The translations under genes and the position numbers were made by a program. The notes under the pieces were generated by a model that saw only the letters and a list, made by a program, of their open reading frames with translations, was not told the DNA's origin and ran no database searches. Shown here in pieces: positions 1 to 8,097 of a stretch of DNA of 64,000 nucleotides; within the stretch, counting starts at the first letter, position 1; the number at the start of each line of letters is the position of its first letter. The stretch comes from Streptomyces olivoverticillatus (GTDB lineage Bacteria > Actinomycetota > Actinomycetes > Streptomycetales > Streptomycetaceae), in NCBI RefSeq assembly GCF_014203555.1, contig NZ_JACHJH010000006.1, positions 186,001 through 250,000 of the forward strand, written 5' to 3'.

Positions 1-2
1 TC

Positions 3-701
3 ACCGGGGCGATAGCGGGCACTTGGGCCGCCGCCGGGCCGCAGGACCGCCCCGCCGCCCAGGCTGCCTATGCGCGCGGCGGCACCCTCTGGCAGAACGT
101 CCCCGTCGACACGCTCTTTCCGCCCGCCGTGCACGCCGACGCGGCCGGCCCCGGCGGAGCCGACCGCGACTGGACCCGCATCGGCGTCGCCCCCGACGGC
201 GGCTGCACGGGCGCCTTCGACCCCTTGCTGACCAAGGCGCTGGCCCCCGTCGGCTGCAAACGGCTGCTGCGCGCCACCTACGCCGACGCCACCTCCACCA
301 GCGTCACCACGGTCGGCCTGCTCATCACGGACACCGACCCGGCGGGCATGCGGGCGCTGCGCGACCGCTTCACCGAGGAACGGCTCGACGAACGCCCCGA
401 CCTGATGCCCCGCCCCTACGCCCCCAAGGGCACCGTCGCCGACGGCTTCGGCGACGCGCAGCGCGGCAGTTGGCGCATCAGCGTGCTCACCGACGTCCCG
501 GTGGTCGTCTACGCGGTCACCGGCTTCGCCGACGCCCGCACCGGCATCCCACCCCAGCCCGCCGACCAGGCCGTCGTCCCCGGCGCCACCACGGCCCCCG
601 CCCAGGCGGGCCTGGGCCACGACGCGGCCGCCCTCGCCGAGCAGACGGAACGCACCTACCGCGCGGCCGCGCGGCAGAGCCCGCAGGAGGCACGCCGGTG
701 A
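3..701 (+). CDS. Mycosin-associated (type VII secretion-like) protein, 5' truncated
   Basis: The reading frame is open from the first bases of the window to TGA at 699-701, so the N-terminus lies outside. The visible 232 residues begin with what may be the end of a membrane segment (Ala/Gly-rich), followed by an extracytoplasmic-looking domain with two Cys (CTGAFDP and PVGCKRLL) that could form a disulfide, and a charged Arg-rich tail. The stop overlaps the GTG start of the next gene by 4 bp (698-701), so it is translationally coupled to a mycosin-like protease. That pairing suggests a role beside a type VII (ESX-like) secretion or processing function. The family is not recognised with certainty and function is inferred from context only. 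Confidence 0.7.
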   Translation, partial: TGAIAGTWAAAGPQDRPAAQAAYARGGTLWQNVPVDTLFPPAVHADAAGPGGADRDWTRIGVAPDGGCTGAFDPLLTKALAPVGCKRLLRATYADATSTSVTTVGLLITDTDPAGMRALRDRFTEERLDERPDLMPRPYAPKGTVADGFGDAQRGSWRISVLTDVPVVVYAVTGFADARTGIPPQPADQAVVPGATTAPAQAGLGHDAAALAEQTERTYRAAARQSPQEARR

Positions 702-1924
702 GGGGAGGACGCGCGCTCGCCGGGGCCGCCCTGGCCGTGGCCCTCGCGGCCGCGGGCGCCGTGCCCGCCCGGGCCGACGCGATACGGACGCAGGAGTGGG
801 CGCTGGACTCGCTGCACGTCCAGGAGGCCTGGAGGACGACCAAGGGGGCCGGCGTCACCGTCGCGGTCCTCGACACCGGCGTCGACGAGAACCACCCCGA
901 CCTGCACGGCCGGGTGCTGCCCGGCAAGGACCTGGTCGGCCTCGGCGCCGGGCCGGGCGACCGGGCGTGGGCCCGGCACGGCACCGCCATGGCCGGGATC
1001 ATCGCGGGGCGCGGACACGGCGAGGACGACGCGGACGGGGTGGTGGGCGTCGCACCCGAGGCCCGGATCCTGCCGGTGCGAGTGATCCTCGAAGACGGCG
1101 ACCCGGCCCGGGCCAAGGCCCGCGGCGCTCGCGGCGGGGCGCTCGCGGACGGCATCCGCTGGGCCGCGGACCACGGCGCCGACGTCATCAACCTCTCCCT
1201 GGGCGACGACAGCGACACCGCCCACCCCGAGCCGAACGAGGACGCCGCCGTGCGCTACGCCCTCGGCAAGGGCGCGGTCGTGGTCGCCTCGGCGGGCAAC
1301 GGCGGCGAGCACGGCGACCACGTCTCCTACCCGGCCGCCTACCCCGGCGTGATAGCGGTCACCGCCGTCGACCGCTACGGCGCCCGGGCCTCCTTCTCCA
1401 CCAGCCGCTGGTACGCCACCGTCAGCGGCCCCGGCGTCGACGTGGTGATCGCCGACCCCGACCGCCGCTACTACGAGGGCTGGGGCACGAGTGCGGCGTC
1501 CGCCTTCGTCTCCGGCTCGGTGGCGCTGCTGCGGGCCGCGCACCCCGGGCTGACGCCGCCGCAGATCCGCCGGCTGCTCGCGGAGACCGCCCAGGACGTA
1601 CCGGCCGGCGGGCGCAGCGACGAGGTGGGCGCGGGTCTGGTGGACCCGGCGGCGGCCCTGGCCCGTGCCGAGGGGGCGGCGGGGGCGGGCACCCGGGCGG
1701 CTCCGGGCAGCGCCCCGCGCTACTTCGGGTCCGGCCCGCAGGCGGTCGCGGCGGACGCCGGTGACGATGGCTTCGGGGCTCCCGCGATGCTGGCGGGGGC
1801 GCTGGGGCTGCTGTTGCTGGGGGCGGCGGCGGTGCTGCGGCGCACACCCCGGTTCACCCGGCCTTCGAGCACGATGCACGTCGGCGCGGATCCGGGTCTC
1901 CGGGGCCACGCCCCCCGGGGATAA
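698..1924 (+). CDS. Mycosin-like S8 (subtilisin) serine protease
   Basis: Extracellular membrane-anchored subtilase of 408 residues resembling MycP, the ESX-associated protease. The catalytic triad is visible: Asp59 in VLDTGVD, His94 in RHGTAMAGI, Ser265 in GTSAASAF. Residues 1-27 form a signal peptide ending near ARADA. A C-terminal hydrophobic helix at about 362-385 followed by Arg residues is the typical mycosin anchor. The GTG start at 698 overlaps the upstream stop; the open frame continues further 5', but that part is the +1 shadow of the upstream gene. No ESX ATPase or WxG100 gene is visible in the window, so the secretion link is family knowledge plus the upstream partner. Confidence 0.9.
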   Translation: MRGGRALAGAALAVALAAAGAVPARADAIRTQEWALDSLHVQEAWRTTKGAGVTVAVLDTGVDENHPDLHGRVLPGKDLVGLGAGPGDRAWARHGTAMAGIIAGRGHGEDDADGVVGVAPEARILPVRVILEDGDPARAKARGARGGALADGIRWAADHGADVINLSLGDDSDTAHPEPNEDAAVRYALGKGAVVVASAGNGGEHGDHVSYPAAYPGVIAVTAVDRYGARASFSTSRWYATVSGPGVDVVIADPDRRYYEGWGTSAASAFVSGSVALLRAAHPGLTPPQIRRLLAETAQDVPAGGRSDEVGAGLVDPAAALARAEGAAGAGTRAAPGSAPRYFGSGPQAVAADAGDDGFGAPAMLAGALGLLLLGAAAVLRRTPRFTRPSSTMHVGADPGLRGHAPRG

Positions 1925-1933
1925 GCTCGGGCC

Positions 1934-2668
1934 GTGGCGCTCAAGAACATCCCCGACCCCGGCTTCTCCGACGACGACGGCTCCGCCGACCCCGCACTGG
2001 CACAGGCGCTCGCCGCCTGGGCGCGGGACCCGGCCGCCGAGAGCGGGGTGCTCGCCGCCCTCCCGAAGGCCCGCCTGCTGGTGCCCGTCGTCGCCGTGCT
2101 CGGCGAGGTGGAGACCGGCTCGGACGGGCTCAAGCGGGAGAAGACCAGCGACATGGCCGTCCCGACGCTCCAGGCTCCGGACGGGCGGCGCGCCCTTCCC
2201 GCCTTCACCTCCCTGGAGACGCTGGCCCGCTGGCGTGCGGACGCCCGGCCCGTGGCCGTACCGCTGCACCAGGTGCTGCAGGCCGCCGCGCACGAGAAGG
2301 CGGACACGATCGTGCTGGACCTGGCCGGTCCGGTGACCTATCCGCTGACCGGCCCGGCGCTGCTCGCGCTGGCCGAGGGGCGCGCGAGCGCCCACCCGCT
2401 GACGGACCCGGCGGTCGCCGAGGCGCTGCGGGCCGTGCTCGCGACCGAGCCCGGCGTGCACCGCGCCCACCTGGTCGCGGCCGCGGACGCCGACGGCACC
2501 CTGGCCCTCGCCCTGGCCCCCGGGGCCGCGGCCCCCGAGGTGGTGCGGCGCGTCGCCGAGGGGCTGGCCGCCGACGAGGTGCTGCGGGCCCGGCTCGTAC
2601 GGGGCCTGGACCTGGCCCTGCTGCCGCCGGAGGCAGCCGTTCCGGGAGAGCCGCTCTTCACCCGCTGA
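1934..2668 (+). CDS. SseB-family protein
   Basis: Protein of 244 residues starting at GTG 1934, shortly after the protease stop. The central part (LLVPVVAVLGEVE at about 50-62, then GRRALPAFTSLETLARW at about 83-99) matches the SseB N-terminal domain fold found in many actinobacterial proteins of unknown role. The C-terminal half is an Ala/Leu-rich region with no obvious motif. It is probably cytoplasmic: no signal peptide and no membrane segments. The biochemical function of the family in Streptomyces is unknown, and the name comes from a type III secretion protein that is not otherwise relevant here. Confidence 0.8.
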   Translation: MALKNIPDPGFSDDDGSADPALAQALAAWARDPAAESGVLAALPKARLLVPVVAVLGEVETGSDGLKREKTSDMAVPTLQAPDGRRALPAFTSLETLARWRADARPVAVPLHQVLQAAAHEKADTIVLDLAGPVTYPLTGPALLALAEGRASAHPLTDPAVAEALRAVLATEPGVHRAHLVAAADADGTLALALAPGAAAPEVVRRVAEGLAADEVLRARLVRGLDLALLPPEAAVPGEPLFTR

Positions 2669-2742
2669 TCTCCGACAGGCGCCCGGGGAGGGACCGTCCG
2701 ACAATGCCTAAGGACGGTCCACGAGATCCTCAGGAGGTCGCC

Positions 2743-3570
2743 ATGGACGCCCTGAAGAACATCAAGCCGGACCTGAGCCATCTGGATCCGGTCGTGACCA
2801 GGGCCATCGCCGCCGAATTCCTCGGGACGCTGTTGCTGGTCTTCTTCGCCGTGGGCTCCGTGGTGCTCGCAGCCGACTACATCGGTGTGCTCGGTATCGC
2901 GCTGGCCTTCGGCTTCACTCTTATGGCCCTGGTGTACGCGCTGGGCCCGGTCTCGGGCTGCCACGTCAATCCGGCGGTGACCTTCGGCATGCTCCTGGAG
3001 CGCCGCATCACCCTGCACACGGCGATCGAGTACTGGATCGCGCAGCTGCTGGGCTCCATCGTCGGCTCGGCCATCCTTTTCCTGCTCGCCAAGCAGGTGC
3101 CGAAGCTCAAGACCGACGAGGCCTTCGGCAGCAATGGCTACGGCGACCGCTCAGCCGTGCACGTCAACACCGGCGGCGCGTTCCTCGCGGAGGTCGTGCT
3201 GACCTTCCTGCTGGTGTTCGTGCTGCTGGCGGTGACCCACCGGGTGGCCATGGTCGGCTTCGACGGGCTGGCCGTCGGCATCGCCCTCGCGGTGGTGCAC
3301 ATCGTGGGCGTGCCGCTTACCGGCACCTCTGTCAACCCGGCCCGCAGCATCGGCCCGGCCCTGTTCGCGGGCGGCGCGGCGCTCTCACAGCTGTGGCTGT
3401 TCATCATCGCTCCGCTGGTCGGCGGCGCCCTGGCCGCCTACGCGCACCGGGTCACCCATCCGCTGCACTCCGCCGCCGTCTCCGCGGACGACCTCGCGGC
3501 CTCCGAGCCGCTGGCCGGCTCGGGTGAGGGCCGGCCCGACCGGCCCACCTTCGGCGGCCGGGCCGACTGA
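2743..3570 (+). CDS. Aquaporin / MIP family channel
   Basis: Membrane channel of the major intrinsic protein family, 275 residues with about six transmembrane helices. The two hallmark half-helix motifs are intact: HVNPAVT (Asn76) and SVNPARS (Asn198). The second carries Arg after NPA, as in the aquaporin selectivity filter, which favours water (AqpZ-like) over glycerol. I chose ATG 2743 because CAGGAGG lies just upstream; ATG 2704 is in frame but has no ribosome-binding site. The C-terminal ~40 residues are a hydrophilic tail. Substrate specificity is inferred. Confidence 0.9.
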   Translation: MDALKNIKPDLSHLDPVVTRAIAAEFLGTLLLVFFAVGSVVLAADYIGVLGIALAFGFTLMALVYALGPVSGCHVNPAVTFGMLLERRITLHTAIEYWIAQLLGSIVGSAILFLLAKQVPKLKTDEAFGSNGYGDRSAVHVNTGGAFLAEVVLTFLLVFVLLAVTHRVAMVGFDGLAVGIALAVVHIVGVPLTGTSVNPARSIGPALFAGGAALSQLWLFIIAPLVGGALAAYAHRVTHPLHSAAVSADDLAASEPLAGSGEGRPDRPTFGGRAD

Positions 3571-3574
3571 CGGC

Positions 3575-3973
3575 TCAGCCGAAGACCGGGCCCGTGAACT
3601 GCTCGCCCGGACCCTTGCCCGGCTCGTCCGGCACCACCGACGCCTCGCGGAAGGCCAGCTGGAGCGACTTGAGGCCGTCGCGCAGCGGTCCGGCGTGGAA
3701 GTTGCTGATCTCGGTGGCGCTCGCGGTGACCAGGCCGGCCAGCGCGTGGATCAGCTTCCTGGCCTCGTCCAGGTCCTTGTGGGCCTCGCCCTGCTCGGCC
3801 AGGCCCAGGTTGACCGCCGCCGCGCTCATCAGGTGCACCGCCACCGTCGTGATCACCTCGACAGCGGGGACGTCCGCGATGTCGCGCGTCATGGTGTCGA
3901 AGTCCGGTGCCCCGGCCTCGTCGGCGGTCCCGGGGGTGGGCTCGGGAGTGGCGTCGGGGGTCGCGTCGCTCAT
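3575..3973 (-). CDS. DUF1844 domain protein
   Basis: Protein of 132 residues. The first 25 residues are Pro/Thr/Glu-rich and probably disordered. The conserved core follows (MTRDIADVPAVEVI, then HLMSAAAVNLGL, EARKLIHALAGL), typical of DUF1844, a small helical family of unknown function. It is transcribed away from infC, and I recall this divergent arrangement beside infC from other Streptomyces. The ATG at 3973 has GGAAG upstream. The stop is 5 bp from the aquaporin stop, so the two genes converge. Confidence 0.85.
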   Translation of the reverse strand: MSDATPDATPEPTPGTADEAGAPDFDTMTRDIADVPAVEVITTVAVHLMSAAAVNLGLAEQGEAHKDLDEARKLIHALAGLVTASATEISNFHAGPLRDGLKSLQLAFREASVVPDEPGKGPGEQFTGPVFG

Positions 3974-4178
3974 CGTTGTTCTTCCGCTTCTTCGGGCACT
4001 GCTTCGTGCTGGACGATGGCCCCAGCCTATGGCCACGGCGCGCACGAGTGGGGACCGGGCCGGGTCGCTGGTATGCTGGTGAGCGACCGGTCGGACACTC
4101 GTGTGCCCGACCCACAAGTGGAGGCTCCGATCTCCCACCTCGCAGACCCCCGGGTCGGCAGGTCTCCGGTCGGCAGAA

Positions 4179-4203
4179 CTCATCGTTCCGTACGGACGAT
4201 GAG
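4179..4203 (+). promoter_or_regulatory. Hairpin in the infC leader
   Basis: CTCATCGT at 4179-4186 pairs perfectly with ACGATGAG at 4196-4203, and two more pairs (one G-U) extend the stem to 10 bp around a 5-base loop. It sits about 170 bases before infC in a ~375-base gene-free stretch (3974-4351). That stretch also holds a T-run (GCGTTTTTTGCG near 4282-4293). A structured leader that regulates infC is plausible but unproven. Confidence 0.45.
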
Positions 4204-4375
4204 AAGCTGTCCAGCGCGCCTCGCGGTTCACCGCGGCGGTGCTCCGGTGTGTGAGGAGCTCTGCCTGTGACCCGTCCGAGGCGTTTTTTGCGTTTCGTGC
4301 GACGCGGCGGTCATACCGAAAAGACGTTACGCGGCTGTCCGCCAGGCGGCCGTGTGGTGCTACCGAGGAGGCCCC

Positions 4376-4990
4376 ATCAGCGCCGAGCCCCGCATCAACG
4401 ACCGGATCCGAGTCCCCGAGGTGCGACTTGTCGGTCCCAGTGGCGAGCAGGTCGGCATCGTGCCGCTTGCCAAGGCCCTGGAGCTTGCGCAGGAGTACGA
4501 CCTCGACCTGGTCGAGGTGGCGGCGAACGCCCGTCCGCCGGTCTGCAAGCTCATGGACTACGGGAAGTTCAAGTACGAGTCGGCCATGAAGGCCCGTGAG
4601 GCGCGCAAGAACCAGGCGCACACGGTCATCAAGGAGATGAAGCTCCGGCCGAAGATCGACCCGCACGACTACGACACCAAGAAGGGTCACGTCGTCCGGT
4701 TCCTCAAGCAGGGCGACAAGGTCAAGATCACGATCATGTTCCGTGGTCGCGAGCAGTCCCGGCCCGAGCTGGGCTACCGACTGCTGCAGCGCCTCGCGGA
4801 GGATGTCCAGGAGCTGGGTTTCGTCGAGTCGAACCCCAAGCAGGACGGCCGCAACATGATCATGGTTCTCGGTCCGCACAAGAAGAAGACCGAGGCGATG
4901 GCCGAAGCCCGCGAGGCGCAGGCCGCCCGCAAGGCCGAGCGCCAGGGTGGATCCAGCGCGGACGCCGCCGAGGAGCCCGCAGAGGCGTGA
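4376..4990 (+). CDS. infC: Translation initiation factor IF-3, probable ATC start
   Basis: IF-3 binds the 30S subunit, keeps subunits apart and proofreads the initiator tRNA and start codon. The N-domain begins [15 protein letters not shown], the linker region is rich in Lys/Arg (KAREARKNQ), and the C-domain carries [12 protein letters not shown] and [10 protein letters not shown]. An Ala/Glu-rich tail follows. No ATG, GTG or TTG lies at the expected N-terminus. GAGGAGG at 4365-4371 is followed by ATC at 4376, so an ATC start is most likely, paralleling the AUU start by which E. coli IF-3 autoregulates. The in-frame GTG at 4352 would add eight residues encoded by the Shine-Dalgarno region itself. 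First gene of infC-rpmI-rplT. Confidence 0.93.
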   Translation: MSAEPRINDRIRVPEVRLVGPSGEQVGIVPLAKALELAQEYDLDLVEVAANARPPVCKLMDYGKFKYESAMKAREARKNQAHTVIKEMKLRPKIDPHDYDTKKGHVVRFLKQGDKVKITIMFRGREQSRPELGYRLLQRLAEDVQELGFVESNPKQDGRNMIMVLGPHKKKTEAMAEAREAQAARKAERQGGSSADAAEEPAEA

Positions 4991-4992
4991 TT

Positions 4993-5034
4993 CCGGGGCC
5001 CTCGGCCCCGGCTCACCCGGGGCATCCGCCCCGG
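4993..5034 (+). promoter_or_regulatory. Two consecutive hairpins between infC and rpmI
   Basis: CCGGGGCC (4993-5000) pairs with GGCCCCGG (5004-5011) around a 3-base loop, and CCGGGGC (5017-5023) pairs with GCCCCGG (5028-5034) around ATCC. There is no T-run, so they are more likely mRNA-stability, pausing or ribosomal-protein-binding elements than full terminators. Confidence 0.5.
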
Positions 5035-5111
5035 ACAGCAATCGAACCAGCTGACGCTCCCGTGCGCCCGCATGCCGGGTGGGAGCGCCACCGACGAGGA
5101 GATACGGCGCG

Positions 5112-5306
5112 ATGCCGAAGAACAAGACGCACAGCGGTGCCAGCAAGCGCTTCAAGATCACGGGCTCCGGCAAGGTGCTGCGTGAGCGCGCCGGCAAGCG
5201 CCACCTGCTCGAGCACAAGTCGTCCAAGCTGACGCGTCGCCTCACCGGCAACGCCGAGATGGCCCCGGGCGACGCCAAGAAGATCAAGAAGCTTCTCGGC
5301 AAGTGA
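5112..5306 (+). CDS. rpmI: 50S ribosomal protein L35
   Basis: Small basic protein of 64 residues of the large ribosomal subunit. It starts [15 protein letters not shown] and ends KKIKKLLGK, both canonical L35 ends, and its length is normal. GAGGAG at 5096-5101 provides a good ribosome-binding site. It lies in the standard IF-3/L35/L20 order. A 7-bp hairpin (5313-5319 with 5335-5341) follows the stop. Confidence 0.97.
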   Translation: MPKNKTHSGASKRFKITGSGKVLRERAGKRHLLEHKSSKLTRRLTGNAEMAPGDAKKIKKLLGK

Positions 5307-5417
5307 CGCCCTGCACCCCCGGCCGCAAGGTCACGGGGTGCGCGTCTGACACCGGGACCCAATCGATTTCGGGCCGCGTGAGATTCGACCGCGGCCCCGC
5401 TACAAGGAGTTAATCAA

Positions 5418-5804
5418 GTGGCACGCGTCAAGCGCGCAGTCAACGCGCACAAGAAGCGTCGGGCGATCCTCGAGGCGGCCAGCGGTTACCGCGGCCAGCG
5501 GTCGCGCCTGTACCGCAAGGCCAAGGAGCAGGTCACCCACTCCCTGGTCTACAACTACAACGACCGCAAGAAGCGCAAGGGCGACTTCCGTCAGCTGTGG
5601 ATCCAGCGCATCAACGCCGCTGCCCGCCAGAACGGCATGACGTACAACCGCCTCATCCAGGGTCTGAAGGCCGCCAACATCGAGGTGGACCGCAAGATCC
5701 TGGCCGAGCTCGCGGTCAACGACGCCAACGCGTTCGCCGCGCTCGTCGAGGTGGCCCAGAAGGCGCTGCCGGCCGACGTCAACGCGCCGAAGGCCGCCGC
5801 CTGA
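5418..5804 (+). CDS. rplT: 50S ribosomal protein L20
   Basis: Ribosomal protein of 128 residues needed early in 50S assembly by binding 23S rRNA. Recognised by [13 protein letters not shown] at the N-terminus and the conserved helix region [15 protein letters not shown] and [18 protein letters not shown] start preceded by AAGGAG. A 7-bp stem (5372-5378 with 5390-5396) lies just before the ribosome-binding site. In other bacteria L20 represses this operon by binding its mRNA, so these intergenic structures are candidates for the same control (inference). A strong terminator follows. Confidence 0.97.
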   Translation: MARVKRAVNAHKKRRAILEAASGYRGQRSRLYRKAKEQVTHSLVYNYNDRKKRKGDFRQLWIQRINAAARQNGMTYNRLIQGLKAANIEVDRKILAELAVNDANAFAALVEVAQKALPADVNAPKAAA

Positions 5805-5825
5805 TCCGGCGCCCGCAAGGCTCGA

Positions 5826-5867
5826 GCGGACCCGCAGGCCCCGGAGGCCTGCGGGTCCGCTGCCTTT
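5826..5867 (+). terminator. Terminator after rplT
   Basis: A perfect 15-bp stem: GCGGACCCGCAGGCC (5826-5840) and its complement (5846-5860) around loop CCGGA, followed by TGCCTTTT. It closes the infC-rpmI-rplT operon. Confidence 0.9.
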
Positions 5868-5951
5868 TGCACGCCGCCTGCCGGCCTGCCGCGCGCGTCA
5901 AGCGCAGCTCCGTACCGCACCGCACCACCACAGTGAAGTGAGCCGCCGCCC

Positions 5952-6806
5952 ATGGGCACCCCCGAGCTGATCTCCTCGCGCTCCCCCCGCGTCATCGCCG
6001 CACGGCGGCTGGCCAAACGCAGCTTCCGGGTCAAGGAGCGCCGGTTCATCGCCGAGGGCCCCCAGGCCGTGCGCGAGGCCATCGAGCACCGCAGCGCCGG
6101 CGAGCCCACCCTCCTGGAGCTCTTCGCCACCGTCGAGGCGGCCGAACGGCACGCCGAGATCGTCGGCGCCGCCCGCGCCGCCGGGGTGCGCTTCCACCTC
6201 GCCTCCGACGAGGTCATCGCCGACCTCTCGCAGACCGTCACCCCGCAGGGCCTGATCGGCGTCTGCCGCTTCCTGGACTCGCCCTTCGAGGAGATCCTTG
6301 CGGCCCGCCCCAAGCTGGTCGCCGTCCTGGCCCACGTCCGCGACCCCGGTAACGCCGGCACCGTGCTGCGCTGCGCGGACGCCGCCGGGGCCGACGCCGT
6401 CGTGCTGACCGACGCCTCGGTGGACCTGTACAACCCCAAGTCCGTACGGGCCTCCGTCGGCTCCCTCTTCCACCTGCCGGTCGCCGTCGGCGTCCCCGTG
6501 GAGCAGGCCGTGCACGGCCTGCGCGGCGCCGGGGCGCGGATCCTGGCCGCCGACGGCGCAGGCGAGCGCGATCTGGACGCCGAGCTGGACGAGGGCACCA
6601 TGGGTGGCCCCTCCGCCTGGATCTTCGGCAACGAGGCCTGGGGCCTGCCCGAGGAGACCCGGGCGCTGGCCGACGCGGTGGTGCGGGTCCCGATCCACGG
6701 CAAGGCCGAGAGCCTCAACCTCGCGACGGCCGCCGCGGTGTGCCTGTACGCCTCCGCCCGTGCGCAGCGCGCGTCCGGAGGGTGCCGCTCCGTGACCTCC
6801 AGCTAG
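5952..6806 (+). CDS. SpoU/TrmH-family rRNA 2'-O-methyltransferase
   Basis: SPOUT-class RNA methyltransferase of 284 residues using SAM. The N-terminal substrate-binding part (FRVKERRFIAEGPQAV) is typical of RlmB/TrmH-type enzymes. The three SPOUT motifs are present: RDPGNAGTVLRCADA, WIFGNEAWGLP, and VPIHGKAESLNLATAAA. The exact target nucleotide cannot be read from sequence; 23S rRNA is usual for this subgroup. ATG 5952 follows a short gap after the rplT terminator. Its position directly after the ribosomal operon is conserved in Streptomyces as I recall it. Confidence 0.9.
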   Translation: MGTPELISSRSPRVIAARRLAKRSFRVKERRFIAEGPQAVREAIEHRSAGEPTLLELFATVEAAERHAEIVGAARAAGVRFHLASDEVIADLSQTVTPQGLIGVCRFLDSPFEEILAARPKLVAVLAHVRDPGNAGTVLRCADAAGADAVVLTDASVDLYNPKSVRASVGSLFHLPVAVGVPVEQAVHGLRGAGARILAADGAGERDLDAELDEGTMGGPSAWIFGNEAWGLPEETRALADAVVRVPIHGKAESLNLATAAAVCLYASARAQRASGGCRSVTSS

Positions 6807-6842
6807 TAGGGTTGCGCTCCGGGGGCTCGGGAGGGGGTGCGG

Positions 6843-7961
6843 ATGACGAACGTCAGGACTTCCGGGAGCGTGGCCGCCGACTGCGTGCCCGCTTCCTTCG
6901 ACGGCCTCGGCCTGCACCCCGACGACCTGCCTCACGGCCTGGTCGTCGCCGACGACAGCGGACGCGTGACCTGCTTCAACGCCGCCGCCGCCCGGATCAC
7001 GGCGGTGCGCCCGGGCGAGGCGCTCGGCCGCCCGCTGGAGAGCGCCCTGCCGCTGGAGGACCTCGACGGCCGCCGCTGGTGGGCGCTGACGGACCCCTAC
7101 GGCGGCCTGGCCACCCGGATCGGGCAGCCCGAGCGGAATCTGCTGCTCCCCGGCGGCCGCCAGGTGCTGGTCTCCGCCCGCTACATCCGGCCGCGGCCGG
7201 GCGGGCCCGTGGTGCGCCTGGTGATCCAGCTGCGCGGCACGGAGGCCCGCCGCCGCACCGAGCGCAGCCACGCCGAGCTGATCGCCACCGTCGCCCACGA
7301 GCTGCGCTCACCGCTGACCTCCGTCAAGGGGTTCACGGCCACGCTGCTGGCCAAGTGGGAGCGGTTCACCGACGACCAGAAGCGGCTGATGCTGGAGACC
7401 GTCGACGCCGACGCCGACCGCGTCACCCGGCTGATCGCCGAGCTGCTCGACATCTCCCGCATCGACTCCGGCCGCCTGGAGTTGCGCCGCCAGCCGGTCG
7501 ACATGGCCGCTGCCGTGCGGCGCAACGTCGAGGCGCGCACCCGGGCCGGCCAGCCCGCCGACCGCTTCGAGATCAAGGTCGCGGATTCGCTGCCGCCTCT
7601 ATGGGCAGACCCGGACAAAATCGACCAGGTGCTGGGCAACCTCCTGGAAAACGCGGTGCGCCACGGTGAGGGAAGGGTCACCATAGAGGTGTCACCAGCA
7701 CTGATCAAGGCCCGGACGGAGGGGACGGCGGTCACCGTGAGCGATGAGGGCCCCGGCATCCCCGAGGAGTCGATGGGCCGCGTCTTCACCCGCTTCTGGC
7801 GGGGCAGCAAGCGCGGCGGCACCGGCCTGGGCCTGTACATCGTCAAGGGCATCGTCGAGGCCCACGGCGGGACAATCACGGTGGGGAGGGCCGTCAAGGG
7901 CGGCGCCCAGTTCCGATTTACCCTGCCCGTGGGCGCCCCGGCCTTCCTGTCCCAGGGCTGA
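6843..7961 (+). CDS. Sensor histidine kinase (PAS-HisKA-HATPase), orphan
   Basis: Cytoplasmic-looking kinase of 372 residues. A PAS domain (about 20-120: [19 protein letters not shown]) precedes a HisKA dimerisation domain with phospho-acceptor His152 in [12 protein letters not shown]. The ATP-binding domain follows with N-box ([12 protein letters not shown]), G1 (DEGPGIPEE) and G2 ([12 protein letters not shown]). No transmembrane helices are evident, so the signal is probably sensed internally by the PAS domain. No response regulator is adjacent, so the partner is unknown. ATG 6843 has GAGGG about 7 bases upstream; GTG 6837 is too close to the same site. Confidence 0.9.
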   Translation: MTNVRTSGSVAADCVPASFDGLGLHPDDLPHGLVVADDSGRVTCFNAAAARITAVRPGEALGRPLESALPLEDLDGRRWWALTDPYGGLATRIGQPERNLLLPGGRQVLVSARYIRPRPGGPVVRLVIQLRGTEARRRTERSHAELIATVAHELRSPLTSVKGFTATLLAKWERFTDDQKRLMLETVDADADRVTRLIAELLDISRIDSGRLELRRQPVDMAAAVRRNVEARTRAGQPADRFEIKVADSLPPLWADPDKIDQVLGNLLENAVRHGEGRVTIEVSPALIKARTEGTAVTVSDEGPGIPEESMGRVFTRFWRGSKRGGTGLGLYIVKGIVEAHGGTITVGRAVKGGAQFRFTLPVGAPAFLSQG

Positions 7962-8097
7962 GCGGCCGCCCGCGGGCTCATCCGACCACACGCGCCCCTT
8001 AGACTCGACCTTTGGCACCTTTGGCAACCACCAGTGGCCAACGTCGTCGGGCGAAGCAGCGCGAACCGAAGCCAGCGAATCGGAAGCACGGGAAGAG

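Noticed and set aside
23-697. 5' extension of the mycosin frame, open from the window start
   Set aside because: It is the +1 frame of the truncated gene at 3-701, is almost pure Arg/Pro/Gly, and the signal peptide begins right after GTG 698.
656-2704. Long minus-strand ORF of 682 codons
   Set aside because: Antisense shadow of the mycosin and SseB genes; composition is repetitive Gly/Arg/Val without any family motif. Similar long antisense ORFs (8979-11828, 40328-42088, 59822-62782) were left out for the same reason.
7962-8097. Phe-rich leader peptide or T-box before pheS
   Set aside because: The repeated TTTGGC near 8011-8027 gives two Phe codons, but there is no start codon with a ribosome-binding site for a short ORF, and no T-box core sequence.
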